In this document: piece after piece, positions 13,001 to 18,448 of the stretch | Numbering within the stretch: position 1 is the stretch's first letter | Layout of the letters: each line of letters starts with the position of its first letter | Origin: Candidatus Omnitrophota bacterium | GTDB taxonomy: Bacteria > Omnitrophota > Gorgyraeia > JACOVV01 | DNA: 18,448 nt | Direction of reading: 5' to 3' | Assembly (NCBI GenBank): GCA_016177145.1 | Contig: JACOVV010000171.1 | Span: forward strand, 1-18,448 | The notes under the pieces: model-generated | What the model saw: the letters and a program-made list of their open reading frames with translations, nothing else | The model's database searches: none | What the model was told of the DNA's origin: nothing | Program-made: the position numbers and the translations under genes

Positions 13001-16000
13001 TGGTCTTGTCAACATACGAAAGGATCTCGGTCCGTAGGCGGGACTTGCCGTCTTCGGCGGTTTCGGTTTCGCGGCGGGCCCGTTCGTCGCCGAGAATAAA
13101 CCAGGTTTCTCTCTCGGTCCCGAGAGCGGTCCGGGCGCGGTAACCGGCGAGCCAGGCGCCGATCGCCTCGTCCCAGCGCAACTCGATTTTGCCTTCCGAT
13201 TCCCCGATCAAGGTCCCGTCGCGGAAGGAGTGCTGGTCTTCAAACCATAACTGGTAATTCTGGGTGAGTGTTCCGTTGAAGCTGACCGGTTTTGTGTGCC
13301 ACTGGCCGTCAAACGCTCCCTGGCCGAGATCGAACTCACGCCCGAGCGTGTCGCCGCGGATCATCTGGTGAAGTTTGGCGTCCTGGCGCTGGTGGATCAA
13401 ATCGTCTTCGGCGTAAACGGCCGGCGCCAGCGGTTGATCGGCGTTGGTGTCCCGGCGGCGGGAGATGGCGGCGCCGTCTTTGGTTTCATTGCTCTCTTTG
13501 ACGCGGGTCCTTCCGTCGTGGTGCTGAATTTTAGTCCTGGAAACTCCCTGGACTCCTTCCATCCTGGCGGGAGAGGATTTCTCCACTTCATCGGTTCTCC
13601 CTCGCGGATCGTGGACGAGCAGGGTGACGTTCTGGTCCAGGACGGCATACTGGGAATCGGTTGGATTTTCTTCTTTGGCTTTGGCGAACGCCGACAGTTG
13701 GTCTTCGACCGTGCGGCTGGGATCATAGACGAGCGGCTGGAGGTAATCTCTTTCGGCATACCGCGGTGGCGCGTTGGGGACAACGGTGTTATCGAGGTCC
13801 TGCCGGCTGCGAAGCAGGCGGTGCGTTTCGGTCCCGGCTTTCGTGAAATCAACCGCGCTGAATTGCACCTTACTGCTGGCGGTGTGGTATTCCATGTAAG
13901 TGGTATAGAGCCCGTCAATGGAGCCGGCGAGACCGGCCAATTCTTTCCCGTTCTGGGCAGCGGCATTCAGCGCCGCCGTATTCTTTGATTCTCTCCCGCG
14001 TGTATCCACGATCGTCATAAAAGCAGTGCGGGAAATTCTCTGATCCGGCTGGACCAGAGAATCGTTGACGAATGCCTCTAAATCATTCTGGTTGAGGATT
14101 CCCTTGACGGCAAAGAGAGGCGGCCGGCCGTCCACCCGCTTGCCGCTCGATTCCGGCGCGTCAATGACGGTGTAGAGCGCGTGGTTGTAACTCTTCCCTT
14201 TGTAGAGTGACTGCTCGTTGCGCCCGGTGTCGAGTCGGATCTCAGAGGTGAACTGGTTCTGGTAATTCTTGACGCTGGCGCTGGAGCGCAGGCGCGCCGT
14301 GTGGTAAGCGATGTAAGTAGTATCATCGCCGTCCGGCCCTTTCTCAGTCAATTGGATCGCGCGCCCGCGGAGGTCGGCATGCCAGAGAATGACAACCGCT
14401 GAGTTTCCGTCCCGGAGATTCTCCACGAGATATTGATCGCCGCTCTGGTGACTGCGGCGCTCGACATCGCCCAAAACGGCGTGGCGCGTTAAACTGACCC
14501 GAACGCGCAATTCACCTTGATAATAGGTAATCTGCGTGACGTACTCTCCATCCACCCCCTGCTCTTTGCGCTGGAGGACCCGGCCGCGGATATCGGCGTG
14601 CCACAGGACCGCCGTGAAGGTGAGCGTGTACTCCTCACCGGTGGCGGGGGCTTTCTCAAACTGGGTGACGAAGTAGTCGTCCGATTGGGAACCAGCCGCT
14701 TTCCACCGCTCGACGAGTCCGGCGATGCTGTGGACGACGTCACTGATATCCCGTTTGACCCGCGCCATGAAGTAGGTGTGCGTGATCGTGTATTCGCCAA
14801 CCTCTCCCTCCGGCGCCTGGTGAATCTCTCTCTTGACGCGGCCGCGGCTGTCTTTGTCCCACAGCTCGATCTCCCAACTGATTTTTTCGATGAGGTCGGT
14901 GACGCGGTAGCGGTTGCCTTCAAGATGCGTTTTCTCCTCGACCGCTTTGATCGAATCGTTGGCGGCGTCCAGATCCGCGAGCTTCACTGTTCCAGCGGCA
15001 AGAGCGTTGACGTCCACTAATCTTGGATCGGCGGCGTAGTAGATCCGGCTGAGAGAAGACCGCGTTAAACCGTTTTTGAATTGGTTCTCGACCAAGTACC
15101 ACCCTGTTTCGCCTTCAGGAGCGTTGTGCTGTTCGAATTTCACGCGGCCGCGGACGTCGTTCTTGGCGATATAAGCGTACTTCTCGGTCTTCTCCTGTTC
15201 ATCGCGGACCAAGTACCACCCGCTGAAGCGCCCGCTTCGCTGGTAACTCCATGTCTCGACCAACACCGCCTGCTGTTTCAGTGATTGGATATTCTCAACC
15301 TGGGCCGCCAGCGCGTTGATCTCAGCCCCTGATATAAAATAAACTTGTGTCGTCTCCCGTCGGCGATTGGAACCGAGGTAATCATGGACGCGGAGATAGA
15401 CGCCGTTCTCCCCTTCGGGGGCTTTCTCCAGCTCGAACTTGACGCGCCCTCTTAAATCGGACAGCCACTCTCCGCCGGCCCCCTGTTTTTCCCAGAGCTT
15501 GACGTATTTCTCCGAGCCGTCTTCCAGATTCTTCACCAGATACCAATCCTTGAACGGGCCGCTCTCCTGCGCGATCCATTTCTCACGCGCTTCTACCCCC
15601 GGCTGGCCGGCCAGAGGACGATTCCACGCGACGCCGGACATTGCTCCCTCCGTGATGAAGTAGAGCGTGCTCTCTTTCCGTTTCAGTTTCCCATTCCGAT
15701 ACTCGTGCTCGTAAACGAAGTAGCCGCCTTCTTCCGGAGAAGCGATCGCTTCCAATTTCACTCGGCCGCGGGTGTCGTCGTCGAAGAAACGAACATATTT
15801 CTCCGTCCTCTCATCAAGATCGGTCACCTTGTACCATCCCTTGAACTCTCCGGAACGGATGAACGCCCAATTTTCCTTGGCGGCCAAACCGGCTTGCCCG
15901 GCCAACGGCTGGTCCCACCGGATGGCGGCGGCCGACGGGATTTCCTGGGCGGTATAATAAGTGGCGCTCCTGACTCCTCTCTTGCCGCCGCGGTAACCTT

Positions 16001-18446
16001 CCCCATCGTTATGGATATTGGCGATAACGTAAGTCCCTCCTTCGACCCCTCTCTCTACTTCAAAGAGGACTCGTCCGCGGATATCGGTCCCTTCCAGCTT
16101 GACATACCGCGCCGCCGGTTTCGCCGGATCGCTGTAATCGGTAACCCGATGCCAATCTTGCCACGCCCCTTCCTGAATTTCTTCCCACCGTTCCGCCAGC
16201 TCCCACCCTTTTTGCCGTTTCGCCTGTTCCGTCGAAATTGCGCCGTCCAGGATTTGTTCTAATTGTGTCTTGACCGCCGCGATATCAATCTCCCCGGCGA
16301 CATAGTAAACATGGCTCGCTTTCCGCTGGGATTTGCCCGGATCGAATTCATGGATGATGACAACACGGCCTCCCTCCGGCGCGTCATAAATTTCCGCCCG
16401 GATTCCCTGTCCGCCGACGGCGGTCTCGCCGGCCACTTTGTGGGAAACGATCGAGCGCCCGGTGAGATCGTCTTTTTCGGTAGTTTCCGTATACCGCCAT
16501 TGGCCGCGAAGCTCGCCCGGAACCGACGTCTCCAGATTGTCACTGTCAATTCCCAACGCCGGAGGGGTTTGTGGAACGACGCTGAAATCAATCTCGGTCT
16601 TCTCCGGCGTCACGACCGCTTTGCCGCCGTAATGATACACGCTATAGAACCGGGCGTTGGGATCTTTCGCCAGAGGATCTCTATTTTCTTCAATCCACTG
16701 ACGCCCGAGGGAATCGTTCGAGCTTAAGTGGACGTTGAACTGAGCGCCGGCGCCGCTGATTTCGTAGTCGGTCACCTTCTGAACCACGAGCCCCCGTTCA
16801 TCATTTTCCCCGGTATCGTTCCAGGTCTGTTTGAGCGCCAGGTCCCGCCACGGGTCTCCCCATTGCTCTACCCATTGACGGGTCAGTTCCGGAGTCACGG
16901 CGCCCAGATCGGAACTCGCCTGCCGGTACAGTTTGAGGGCCATGGCGTTGACTTGAGCCGGCATCTCTTTCTCCGCCGCCAGTCCCATGAACCACCGCTG
17001 GCTTGTTTCTCTCCTTTGGGTATACTCGCCGCCGTATTGGTGCGCCATCAGATAAGCGCCGAGTTTTTCCGTCTCTCCAGGTTCACTGCCGGCTTTGACT
17101 TCAAAGAGCGCGCGGCCGCCGGGGTCTTTTCGATCCAGATAAACGCGATGGAACAGAGCTTTCTCCTGAGGGCCTGTCACGTCGTAAACAAGCAGATCAC
17201 CCTCCAGCCCGCTCAATGTATAGATCAGAATGGGATCTTTTTCGCCCTCGACATAGAGCTTGCTCACCTCGCGCGCCGCGTGAAGCTCACCGTCATACCA
17301 GAGATACCAGTACTTGGGAATCTCAAGCCGGTAGGTGATGACATTCCCTTCGGGATCCACTTCTTTCCACCGGACGACTCTCACCTCGCCGGTTGCCGGA
17401 TCCACCCACTGCTCGACCGCCTTGACTACTTTCCAGACTCGCTCTCCGTCGGCGTTCTGCGCCAAATCAAACAGGTAGGCGTGCTGGTAGAGGAAACTTT
17501 CTTCTTTTCCTTCAAAGAGGGCCTTACCGAAATCAACATTCACGACCACCTGCAGCGGCAATTCTCCCGGTTTTAATCCCTCAAGCAGCGGCGTCGGTTC
17601 GATCGGCGGCAGAGATTTCACACCCAACGCTGAAGTAATGGCGCGGCTTTCCCTCAATTCACGAACCTTGCCGAGCGGATCGGTGACAATGCCGAGGTTC
17701 CGGTCGCCGAAGAAGAGCCGCGTCACACGGGTCCGGCCGCTGTTATACTGCTCCGTCCCCTCTCGCAGGAGAATTTCACGGTCAATGGGATTGTTGGCGG
17801 GATCCAGTGAACGGCCCAGCCGCCGGCTGACCTGTTCCTTTAATCGAACCGCCTGGTCCGTTTCAATCAGGTGGTCTAACAGAGATTTATTGATATCCCC
17901 TCTCCACTGACGGACCAGCCGCATCAAATCAACTAATGGGTCGCTATTGATCGAGTAATGCAGGCCGTAGGGGTTCTCTCTGCTGTACGCCAACCGCTTC
18001 CCGTTATTCAATATCTCGCGGATGCCGGTGTAGCCGGATTCGGAGAGCTCGACAATTGTGGCGGCATCGTCCATTTGAGCCAGGTACTCCGACAATTGCT
18101 GCGCTTTCGGCGCTAAATCGGTCCAGCCGCGATAGGTTTCAGGAATCAACCCTTCCCCGCCGATATCGGAAGCCAGCGTCGCCGCGAACGCCCGCGCCCG
18201 CTGGTTATGTTCCAGCCACGACTTGGGTGTAGCGCTATTCTCAGCAGCGCCTCCCGGCCAGTATTCGGTCTCTCCTTCACTGATCGAGTACCGATCCGGT
18301 AATCCTAACACCCGGGAGTACGGCTCCCACCGGCCGATAATCTCCGCCGCTTCCTCCCATTCGTTAAAGAGCTGCTTAAAAGAATCCGACTGCACGCCGG
18401 CGTTTTCGATCGTCTCTACTTTATTGAACGCGCGGTTGAACCACTC
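1..18446 (-). CDS. Giant membrane-anchored multidomain protein with GH17-like and glycosyltransferase-like modules (partial at both ends)
   Basis: One uninterrupted minus-strand frame fills the window: 6,148 complete codons with two bases left over at the left edge. Reading all in-frame triplets gave no stop codon and no Cys codon. For 61/64 sense codons, the chance of so long a run without a stop is about e to the minus 295, so this is real coding sequence. Start and stop both lie outside, so the protein exceeds about 690 kDa. Order of parts: helical N-terminal segment, beta-repeat array, GH17-like barrel, helical segment, beta-rich stretch, alpha/alpha toroid-like domain, one membrane helix, soluble domain, six membrane helices, GT-A-like domain, more membrane helices. 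Inferred role: envelope protein that synthesises or processes a glucan. There is no internal start site or overlap suggesting several genes. The coding frame is certain; the overall function is inferred. Confidence 0.96.
1046..2535 (-). other. GT-A-like glycosyltransferase domain (GT2/GT84-like) with altered motifs
   Basis: Residues about 5304-5800. In order: a first strand after a helix of the type N-M-V-E-M-A-E-A-L, then W-V-L-I-S-N (about 1953-1978); a segment AFGSKSASMN like the K-x-x-A-L-N step of processive synthases; a strand MVILDRNASTL, with D-R-N (5584-5586, 1689-1697) where D-x-D is expected; dP-type helix MRSNPNLAIIVAS; G-I-S-E-D (Glu at 1335-1337) where T-E-D is usual; and T-Q-H-I-N-D-W (Gln at 1152-1154) where Q-x-x-R-W is usual. 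Membrane helices sit on both sides. The order fits glucan synthases of GT2/GT84 type. Because three signature motifs are changed, it may use another donor or be inactive. FKS-type GT48 was considered but its motifs do not appear. No sequence search has been done. Confidence 0.55.
2536..3164 (-). other. Six-helix membrane region before the GT-like domain
   Basis: Hydrophobic segments at about 3120-3164, 2991-3056, 2880-2936, 2766-2850, 2658-2726 and 2536-2580. Basic loops after the second (ERFYMNRMQGRTGASRW) and after the fourth (NHFKASIGDARPR) fall on the predicted inner side. The first, third and fifth helices lead to outer loops. This agrees with the first anchor helix and leaves the following GT-like domain in the cytoplasm. 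Membrane helices flanking a cytoplasmic GT-A domain are the standard layout of GT2 and GT84 polysaccharide synthases, where they form the export channel. The first of the six is short (about 15 residues) and could be a re-entrant helix. Confidence 0.8.
3165..4031 (-). other. Predicted cytoplasmic soluble domain of unknown function
   Basis: Residues about 4806-5094. Starts with the basic cluster after the first membrane helix, then helical sequence (ASRAHRRFAAWVLGTVE). A Gln/Pro/Thr linker (3723-3773, with PPQQQVPATTAPA) splits it in two. The second part is helical and charged, with EFLERLDLFARGISRYFAEE and a D-S-D-N-H-G-N loop near 3265. No nucleotide-binding or sugar-binding motif was recognised. 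It sits between membrane anchors just before the GT-like module, where known glucan synthases have small regulatory or assembly segments, but such a role is a guess. Confidence 0.5.
4032..4094 (-). other. First transmembrane helix (membrane anchor)
   Basis: Twenty-one mostly hydrophobic residues (4785-4805; IPVLAVSAALVITLLIWVWDW), the first clear membrane span in the window. It is followed at once by a basic cluster, R-I-W-R-R-H-Q-R, and preceded by acidic sequence (ESETEV). By the positive-inside rule the C-terminal side is cytoplasmic, so everything earlier in the chain lies outside. Confidence 0.9.
4110..5855 (-). other. Alpha/alpha toroid-like domain with long coiled-coil-like insertion
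   Basis: Residues about 4198-4779. The first half (5855-5311) has alternating helices with ENWVDTVREAEL, GGRWHLRNFYN, a tandem A-x-x-A-F-Q-V-A helix, and a Y-D-G-G-Y-A-E loop, as in six-hairpin glycosidases and glucan-processing enzymes. From about 5310 to 4745 a helical insertion of about 190 residues, rich in Gln, Leu and Glu (LRKQQANLTKLAQ, IQKEIRWFNDNR), looks like a coiled coil. The second half (4744-4360) resumes toroid-type helices with VGLFDIYDVLN, MWGSVDGALWFIEMAHAMG and GLGGLDWSPAF. A stalk then leads to the membrane helix. This could be a second outer hydrolase, or a non-catalytic toroid in contact with glucan. Family (glycoamylase-like, GH94-like or other) is not settled and no catalytic acid pair can be named safely. 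Confidence 0.5.
5856..5924 (-). other. Pro/Glu/Thr linker
   Basis: A 23-residue low-complexity stretch of Glu, Thr, Pro, Ala and Lys (with EEETAPQTTEGK) joins the junction domain to the toroid-like domain. Such linkers mark domain borders in secreted glycoside hydrolases. It supports placing a module boundary here. Confidence 0.65.
5925..6559 (-). other. GC-rich mixed alpha/beta junction domain
   Basis: Residues about 3963-4173. It begins with beta strands carrying DRIGELEIDGQLSQVLYYR and a hairpin DPAGNPIYTIDGRDGHLVEI that looks like an RHS- or NHL-type beta turn. Then come helical parts with many Arg, Tyr and Trp (VRNRIYANWINYTAKKIG) and a Pro/Met stretch. The first bases are strikingly GC-rich (37 of 60 in 6421-6480). 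No known family recognised. It leads into a Pro/Glu/Thr linker and the toroid-like domain, and may be that domain's N-terminal sandwich. Confidence 0.4.
6560..7000 (-). other. Possible carbohydrate-binding beta-sandwich
   Basis: Residues about 3816-3962. The order of strands, including FAYLYLDSS, LRFWIPGL, GKILIVAVDDLRRAGID and ITSATLHYDGQEKD, looks like the galactose-binding-like sandwich often found beside glycoside hydrolases, where a strand with D-L follows a surface loop and precedes I-x-S-x-x-L-x-Y. This rests on pattern memory only. It lies directly before a junction where GC content jumps, so it may be the last domain of an older block. Alternatives are a plain structural sandwich or an N-terminal sandwich belonging to the toroid domain. 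Confidence 0.35.
7001..9439 (-). other. Long beta-rich region with scattered YD-like motifs, function unknown
   Basis: Residues about 3003-3815. Many short beta segments and acidic Gly/Asn/Asp turns, with repeated D-G-Y steps (NEQDGYFFTVV, NDKDGYTFRII). A repeat-type core appears as TDIRGRWGE (about 7580-7606). YD-like motifs occur as YDARGNLREE (7851-7880) and FDVQGNLYASVEH (7080-7118). A helical stretch lies at about 7200-7450. The DNA is markedly AT-richer than the array: one sampled row, 9361-9420, is 22 of 60 GC by hand count. No catalytic site found. The region probably holds several small sandwich domains between the two hydrolase-type modules. Confidence 0.45.
7644..7670 (-). other. 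DxDxDGxxE candidate calcium-binding loop
   Basis: Nine codons read D-E-D-H-D-G-Y-Y-E, fitting the D-x-D-x-D-G-x-x-[DE] loop seen in integrin-type FG-GAP and other extracellular calcium sites. Only one clear copy is present, and the full EF-hand spacing (acid at position 12) is not met. Calcium binding would suit an outer, beta-rich segment but is not shown. Confidence 0.4.
9440..10189 (-). other. Helical segment after the GH17-like barrel
   Basis: Residues about 2753-3003. Successive amphipathic helices rich in Ala, Leu, Gln, Tyr and Trp (for example WERYWNRNWAYVILGQRAYY and LQGIKKEADKYHNMA) give a TPR-like or helical-bundle look, with paired helices of about 15-20 residues. It ends in a lysine-rich hinge (GAAKQVKKSGTDQ, about 9440-9480). 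No enzyme motif is visible. It could be a C-terminal helical cap of the GH17 module or a protein interaction scaffold; TPR is a guess from appearance only. Confidence 0.45.
10190..11035 (-). other. GH17-like beta-glucanase / glucan transglycosylase TIM-barrel domain
   Basis: About 282 residues, near the usual length of a GH17 (clan GH-A) barrel. The acid/base motif is GIFLGNEVDLH, matching the family's V-G-N-E-V strand; Glu2564 is encoded at 10755-10757. The nucleophile motif is PLFVSEAGAP, with Glu2678 at 10413-10415. It fits the GH17 nucleophile signature except that the usual G-W-P-S reads G-A-P-A. Near the end SDEDWKGK (about 10263-10286) and FGVYTVDGRPKEF match the F-D-E-x-W-K and W-G-L-F-x-x-D-x-x-P-K-Y steps of the family. 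An N-H-Y-G segment and an A-T-Y-D strand sit where the barrel should have them. GH17 enzymes hydrolyse or transglycosylate beta-1,3-glucans. Topology puts this domain outside the membrane. Substituting Trp near the nucleophile may change substrate choice. The fold is likely; the substrate is unproven. Confidence 0.82.
11036..12809 (-). other. Unassigned mixed region before the GH17-like domain
   Basis: Residues about 1880-2470. The first half has beta segments with Gly/Trp (GDWLYDN, GNYVGLWKPGDTHEW, THPWGETFLDEEYEV). A DPFGRLLAID motif at 12105-12131 again resembles the repeat core and RHS-type YD motifs. The second half (about 11900-11160) is helical and charged, with many Gln, Lys and Glu, and probably forms a stalk or linker in front of the barrel. 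Codon choice here is clearly more AT-rich than in the array. No family recognised. Confidence 0.45.
12810..14291 (-). other. Degenerate continuation of the repeat array, beta-rich
   Basis: Residues about 1386-1879. Decayed copies of the repeat core persist: DTRGRESKN (about 13990-14008), HDPRGRTDE (about 13590-13608) and GDTLGREFD (about 13334-13352). The aromatic ends and the A-P-E-G step are mostly lost, and helical inserts rich in Ala, Asn and Gln appear between them. The left part (13300-12810) is a run of beta strands with the segments LRWDEAIGAW, TWFILGDE and VQVWVDILDENGKVID. No catalytic motif was recognised. GC content stays high as in the array, then falls near the left border. The likely role is spacer or binding surface of the outer region. 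Confidence 0.55.
15576..15626 (-). repeat. Inter-unit linker, copy 2 (WNRPLAGQ type)
   Basis: Partner of the linker at 15867-15917, exactly the same length (51 bases) and 291 bases away in the same frame. It joins the third and fourth array units. Both copies begin and end with Trp and carry the P-L-A-G-Q core. Confidence 0.75.
15867..15917 (-). repeat. Inter-unit linker, copy 1 (WDQPLAGQ type)
   Basis: A 17-residue linker between the second and third units of the array. It reads W-[DN]-[QR]-P-L-A-G-Q-[AP]-G-[LV]-x-A-[KR]-E-x-W, and 10 of 17 positions are identical to the copy at 15576-15626. Other linkers in the array lack this sequence, so these two neighbouring units and their linker probably arose by a later duplication than the rest. 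Confidence 0.75.
16500..17599 (-). repeat. Divergent beta-rich repeat units preceding the main array
   Basis: Residues about 283-649. At least two poorly conserved copies of the unit described for the main array can be seen. One centres on PGGRALFEV (17101-17125) and continues to an H-Q-Y-G-G segment and R-R-E-T-S. The next centres on SLGRQWIEEN (about 16699-16711) and continues to V-Y-H-Y-G-G. A still weaker copy is FGKALFEGKE with YQHAYLF near 17515-17450. Spacing is irregular (about 408 bases, then about 306). The sequence is Trp- and Tyr-rich with short alternating beta-strand patterns, which suits an extracellular sandwich or binding module. It is placed with the outer part of the protein by the topology inferred from the first membrane helix. 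Confidence 0.55.
17600..18446 (-). other. Helical, charged segment at the right edge of the giant protein
   Basis: Residues 1 to about 282 of the window. The sequence is rich in Glu, Arg, Gln, Leu and Ala with several Trp, and looks mostly alpha-helical. It mentions no membrane span, signal peptide or known catalytic motif. It ends in a proline-rich joint (about 17560-17612, with PPIEPTP) leading into the beta-rich part. The segment is cut by the window edge, so it may be the end of a larger domain. I do not recognise a family. Nearby NPYGLHYS and DPLGKVRELRES resemble the D-x-x-G-(K/R)-V core of the repeats further left, so a decayed repeat may lie at about 17690. Confidence 0.5.
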
Positions 18447-18448
18447 GA

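Larger units (their letters stand above)
14292..16499 (-). repeat. Tandem array of eight D-x-R-G-R-V beta-repeat units
   Basis: Eight units on the minus strand at 16302-16499, 15954-16163, 15654-15869, 15333-15578, 15036-15251, 14766-14918, 14520-14684 and 14292-14441. Each runs: aromatic start (W-Y-x-V or similar), acidic stretch, E-K-Y-V strand, core D-x-R-G-R-V, then A-P-E-G-E-x-G-x-Y, H-x-Y, R-x-x-S and an ending Y-Y or Y-F. The first unit has G-I-R-A in place of the RGR core. RGR cores of the next five lie 309, 319, 299 and 306 bases apart; the last two spacings shrink to 258 and 219 because linkers are lost. All spacings keep the frame. The pattern suggests small beta domains on a string, probably extracellular and perhaps sugar-binding. 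The D-x-x-G-R step recalls RHS YD repeats, but those recur about every 20 residues. I know no family that fits. Confidence 0.85.

Noticed and set aside
13296..13988. Plus-strand open frame of 230 codons, and a 189-codon minus-strand frame overlapping it
   Set aside because: Both overlap the continuous giant frame and each other in different registers. The minus-strand one is Pro/Ser/Thr/Arg-rich, typical of a frame-shifted reading. Neither shows a family motif.
14292..16499. CRISPR array or DNA-level direct repeats
   Set aside because: The periodicity of about 300 bases comes from protein repeats with varied DNA; there are no short identical repeats with unique spacers.
16728..17576. Plus-strand open frame of 282 codons
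   Set aside because: It lies wholly opposite the giant frame in its GC-rich part, where stops are rare on both strands. The protein is rich in Phe, Leu, Arg and Pro with no recognisable domain, as expected of an antisense shadow.
7080..17700. RHS/YD-repeat toxin protein
   Set aside because: D-x-x-G-R steps resemble YD repeats, but spacing is about 70-110 residues rather than about 20, and no RHS core-associated motif or C-terminal toxin is visible in the window.
1..18446. The idea that the window holds several adjacent genes in one frame
   Set aside because: Separate genes would need stop codons. None exists in the frame, and no ribosome binding site plus start with a new signal peptide was seen near the module borders.

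Overview
The whole window is coding, and it appears to hold part of a single gene. On the minus strand one reading frame runs from base 18446 to the left edge without a stop: 6,148 complete codons, open at both ends. I read every triplet of this frame and found no TAA, TAG or TGA. I also found no cysteine codon. No start, stop, promoter, ribosome binding site, terminator, RNA gene, mobile element, CRISPR array or intergenic gap lies inside the window. The short open frames in other registers look like shadows of this gene. Residue numbers below count from the first complete codon (18446-18444) as residue 1. The true numbering is higher because the start lies outside.

Layout, N- to C-terminal (right to left): a helical charged segment (18446-17600); beta-rich divergent repeats (17600-16500); a tandem array of units about 72-108 residues apart, each with a D-x-R-G-R core (16499-14292); decayed copies and undefined beta-rich sequence (14291-11036); a GH17-like beta-glucanase/transglycosylase barrel with both catalytic glutamates (11035-10190); a helical segment (10189-9440); a long beta-rich stretch ending in a possible carbohydrate-binding sandwich (9439-6560); a junction and Pro/Glu/Thr linker (6559-5856); a probable alpha/alpha toroid interrupted by a coiled-coil-like insertion (5855-4110); a first membrane helix (4094-4032); a soluble, predicted cytoplasmic domain (4031-3165); six membrane helices (3164-2536); a GT-A-like domain resembling GT2/GT84 glucan synthases with altered catalytic motifs (2535-1046); and a further hydrophobic region running off the left edge (1045-1).

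The positive-inside rule gives one consistent topology up to the GT-like domain: about 14 kb worth of repeats and hydrolase modules outside the membrane, and the GT-like domain inside. The simplest reading is a giant surface-anchored glucan machine that makes or handles a glucan at the membrane and trims, branches or binds it outside. Degradation of foreign cell walls is an alternative. GH17 plus GT2-type modules on one polypeptide is known from bacterial beta-1,3/1,6-glucan synthases (NdvB type), but not at this size.

Organism: an uncultured bacterium using the standard code. Giant genes combining surface repeats, glycoside hydrolases and membrane segments point most readily to Omnitrophota, but nothing in the window is a phylogenetic marker, so this remains inference.
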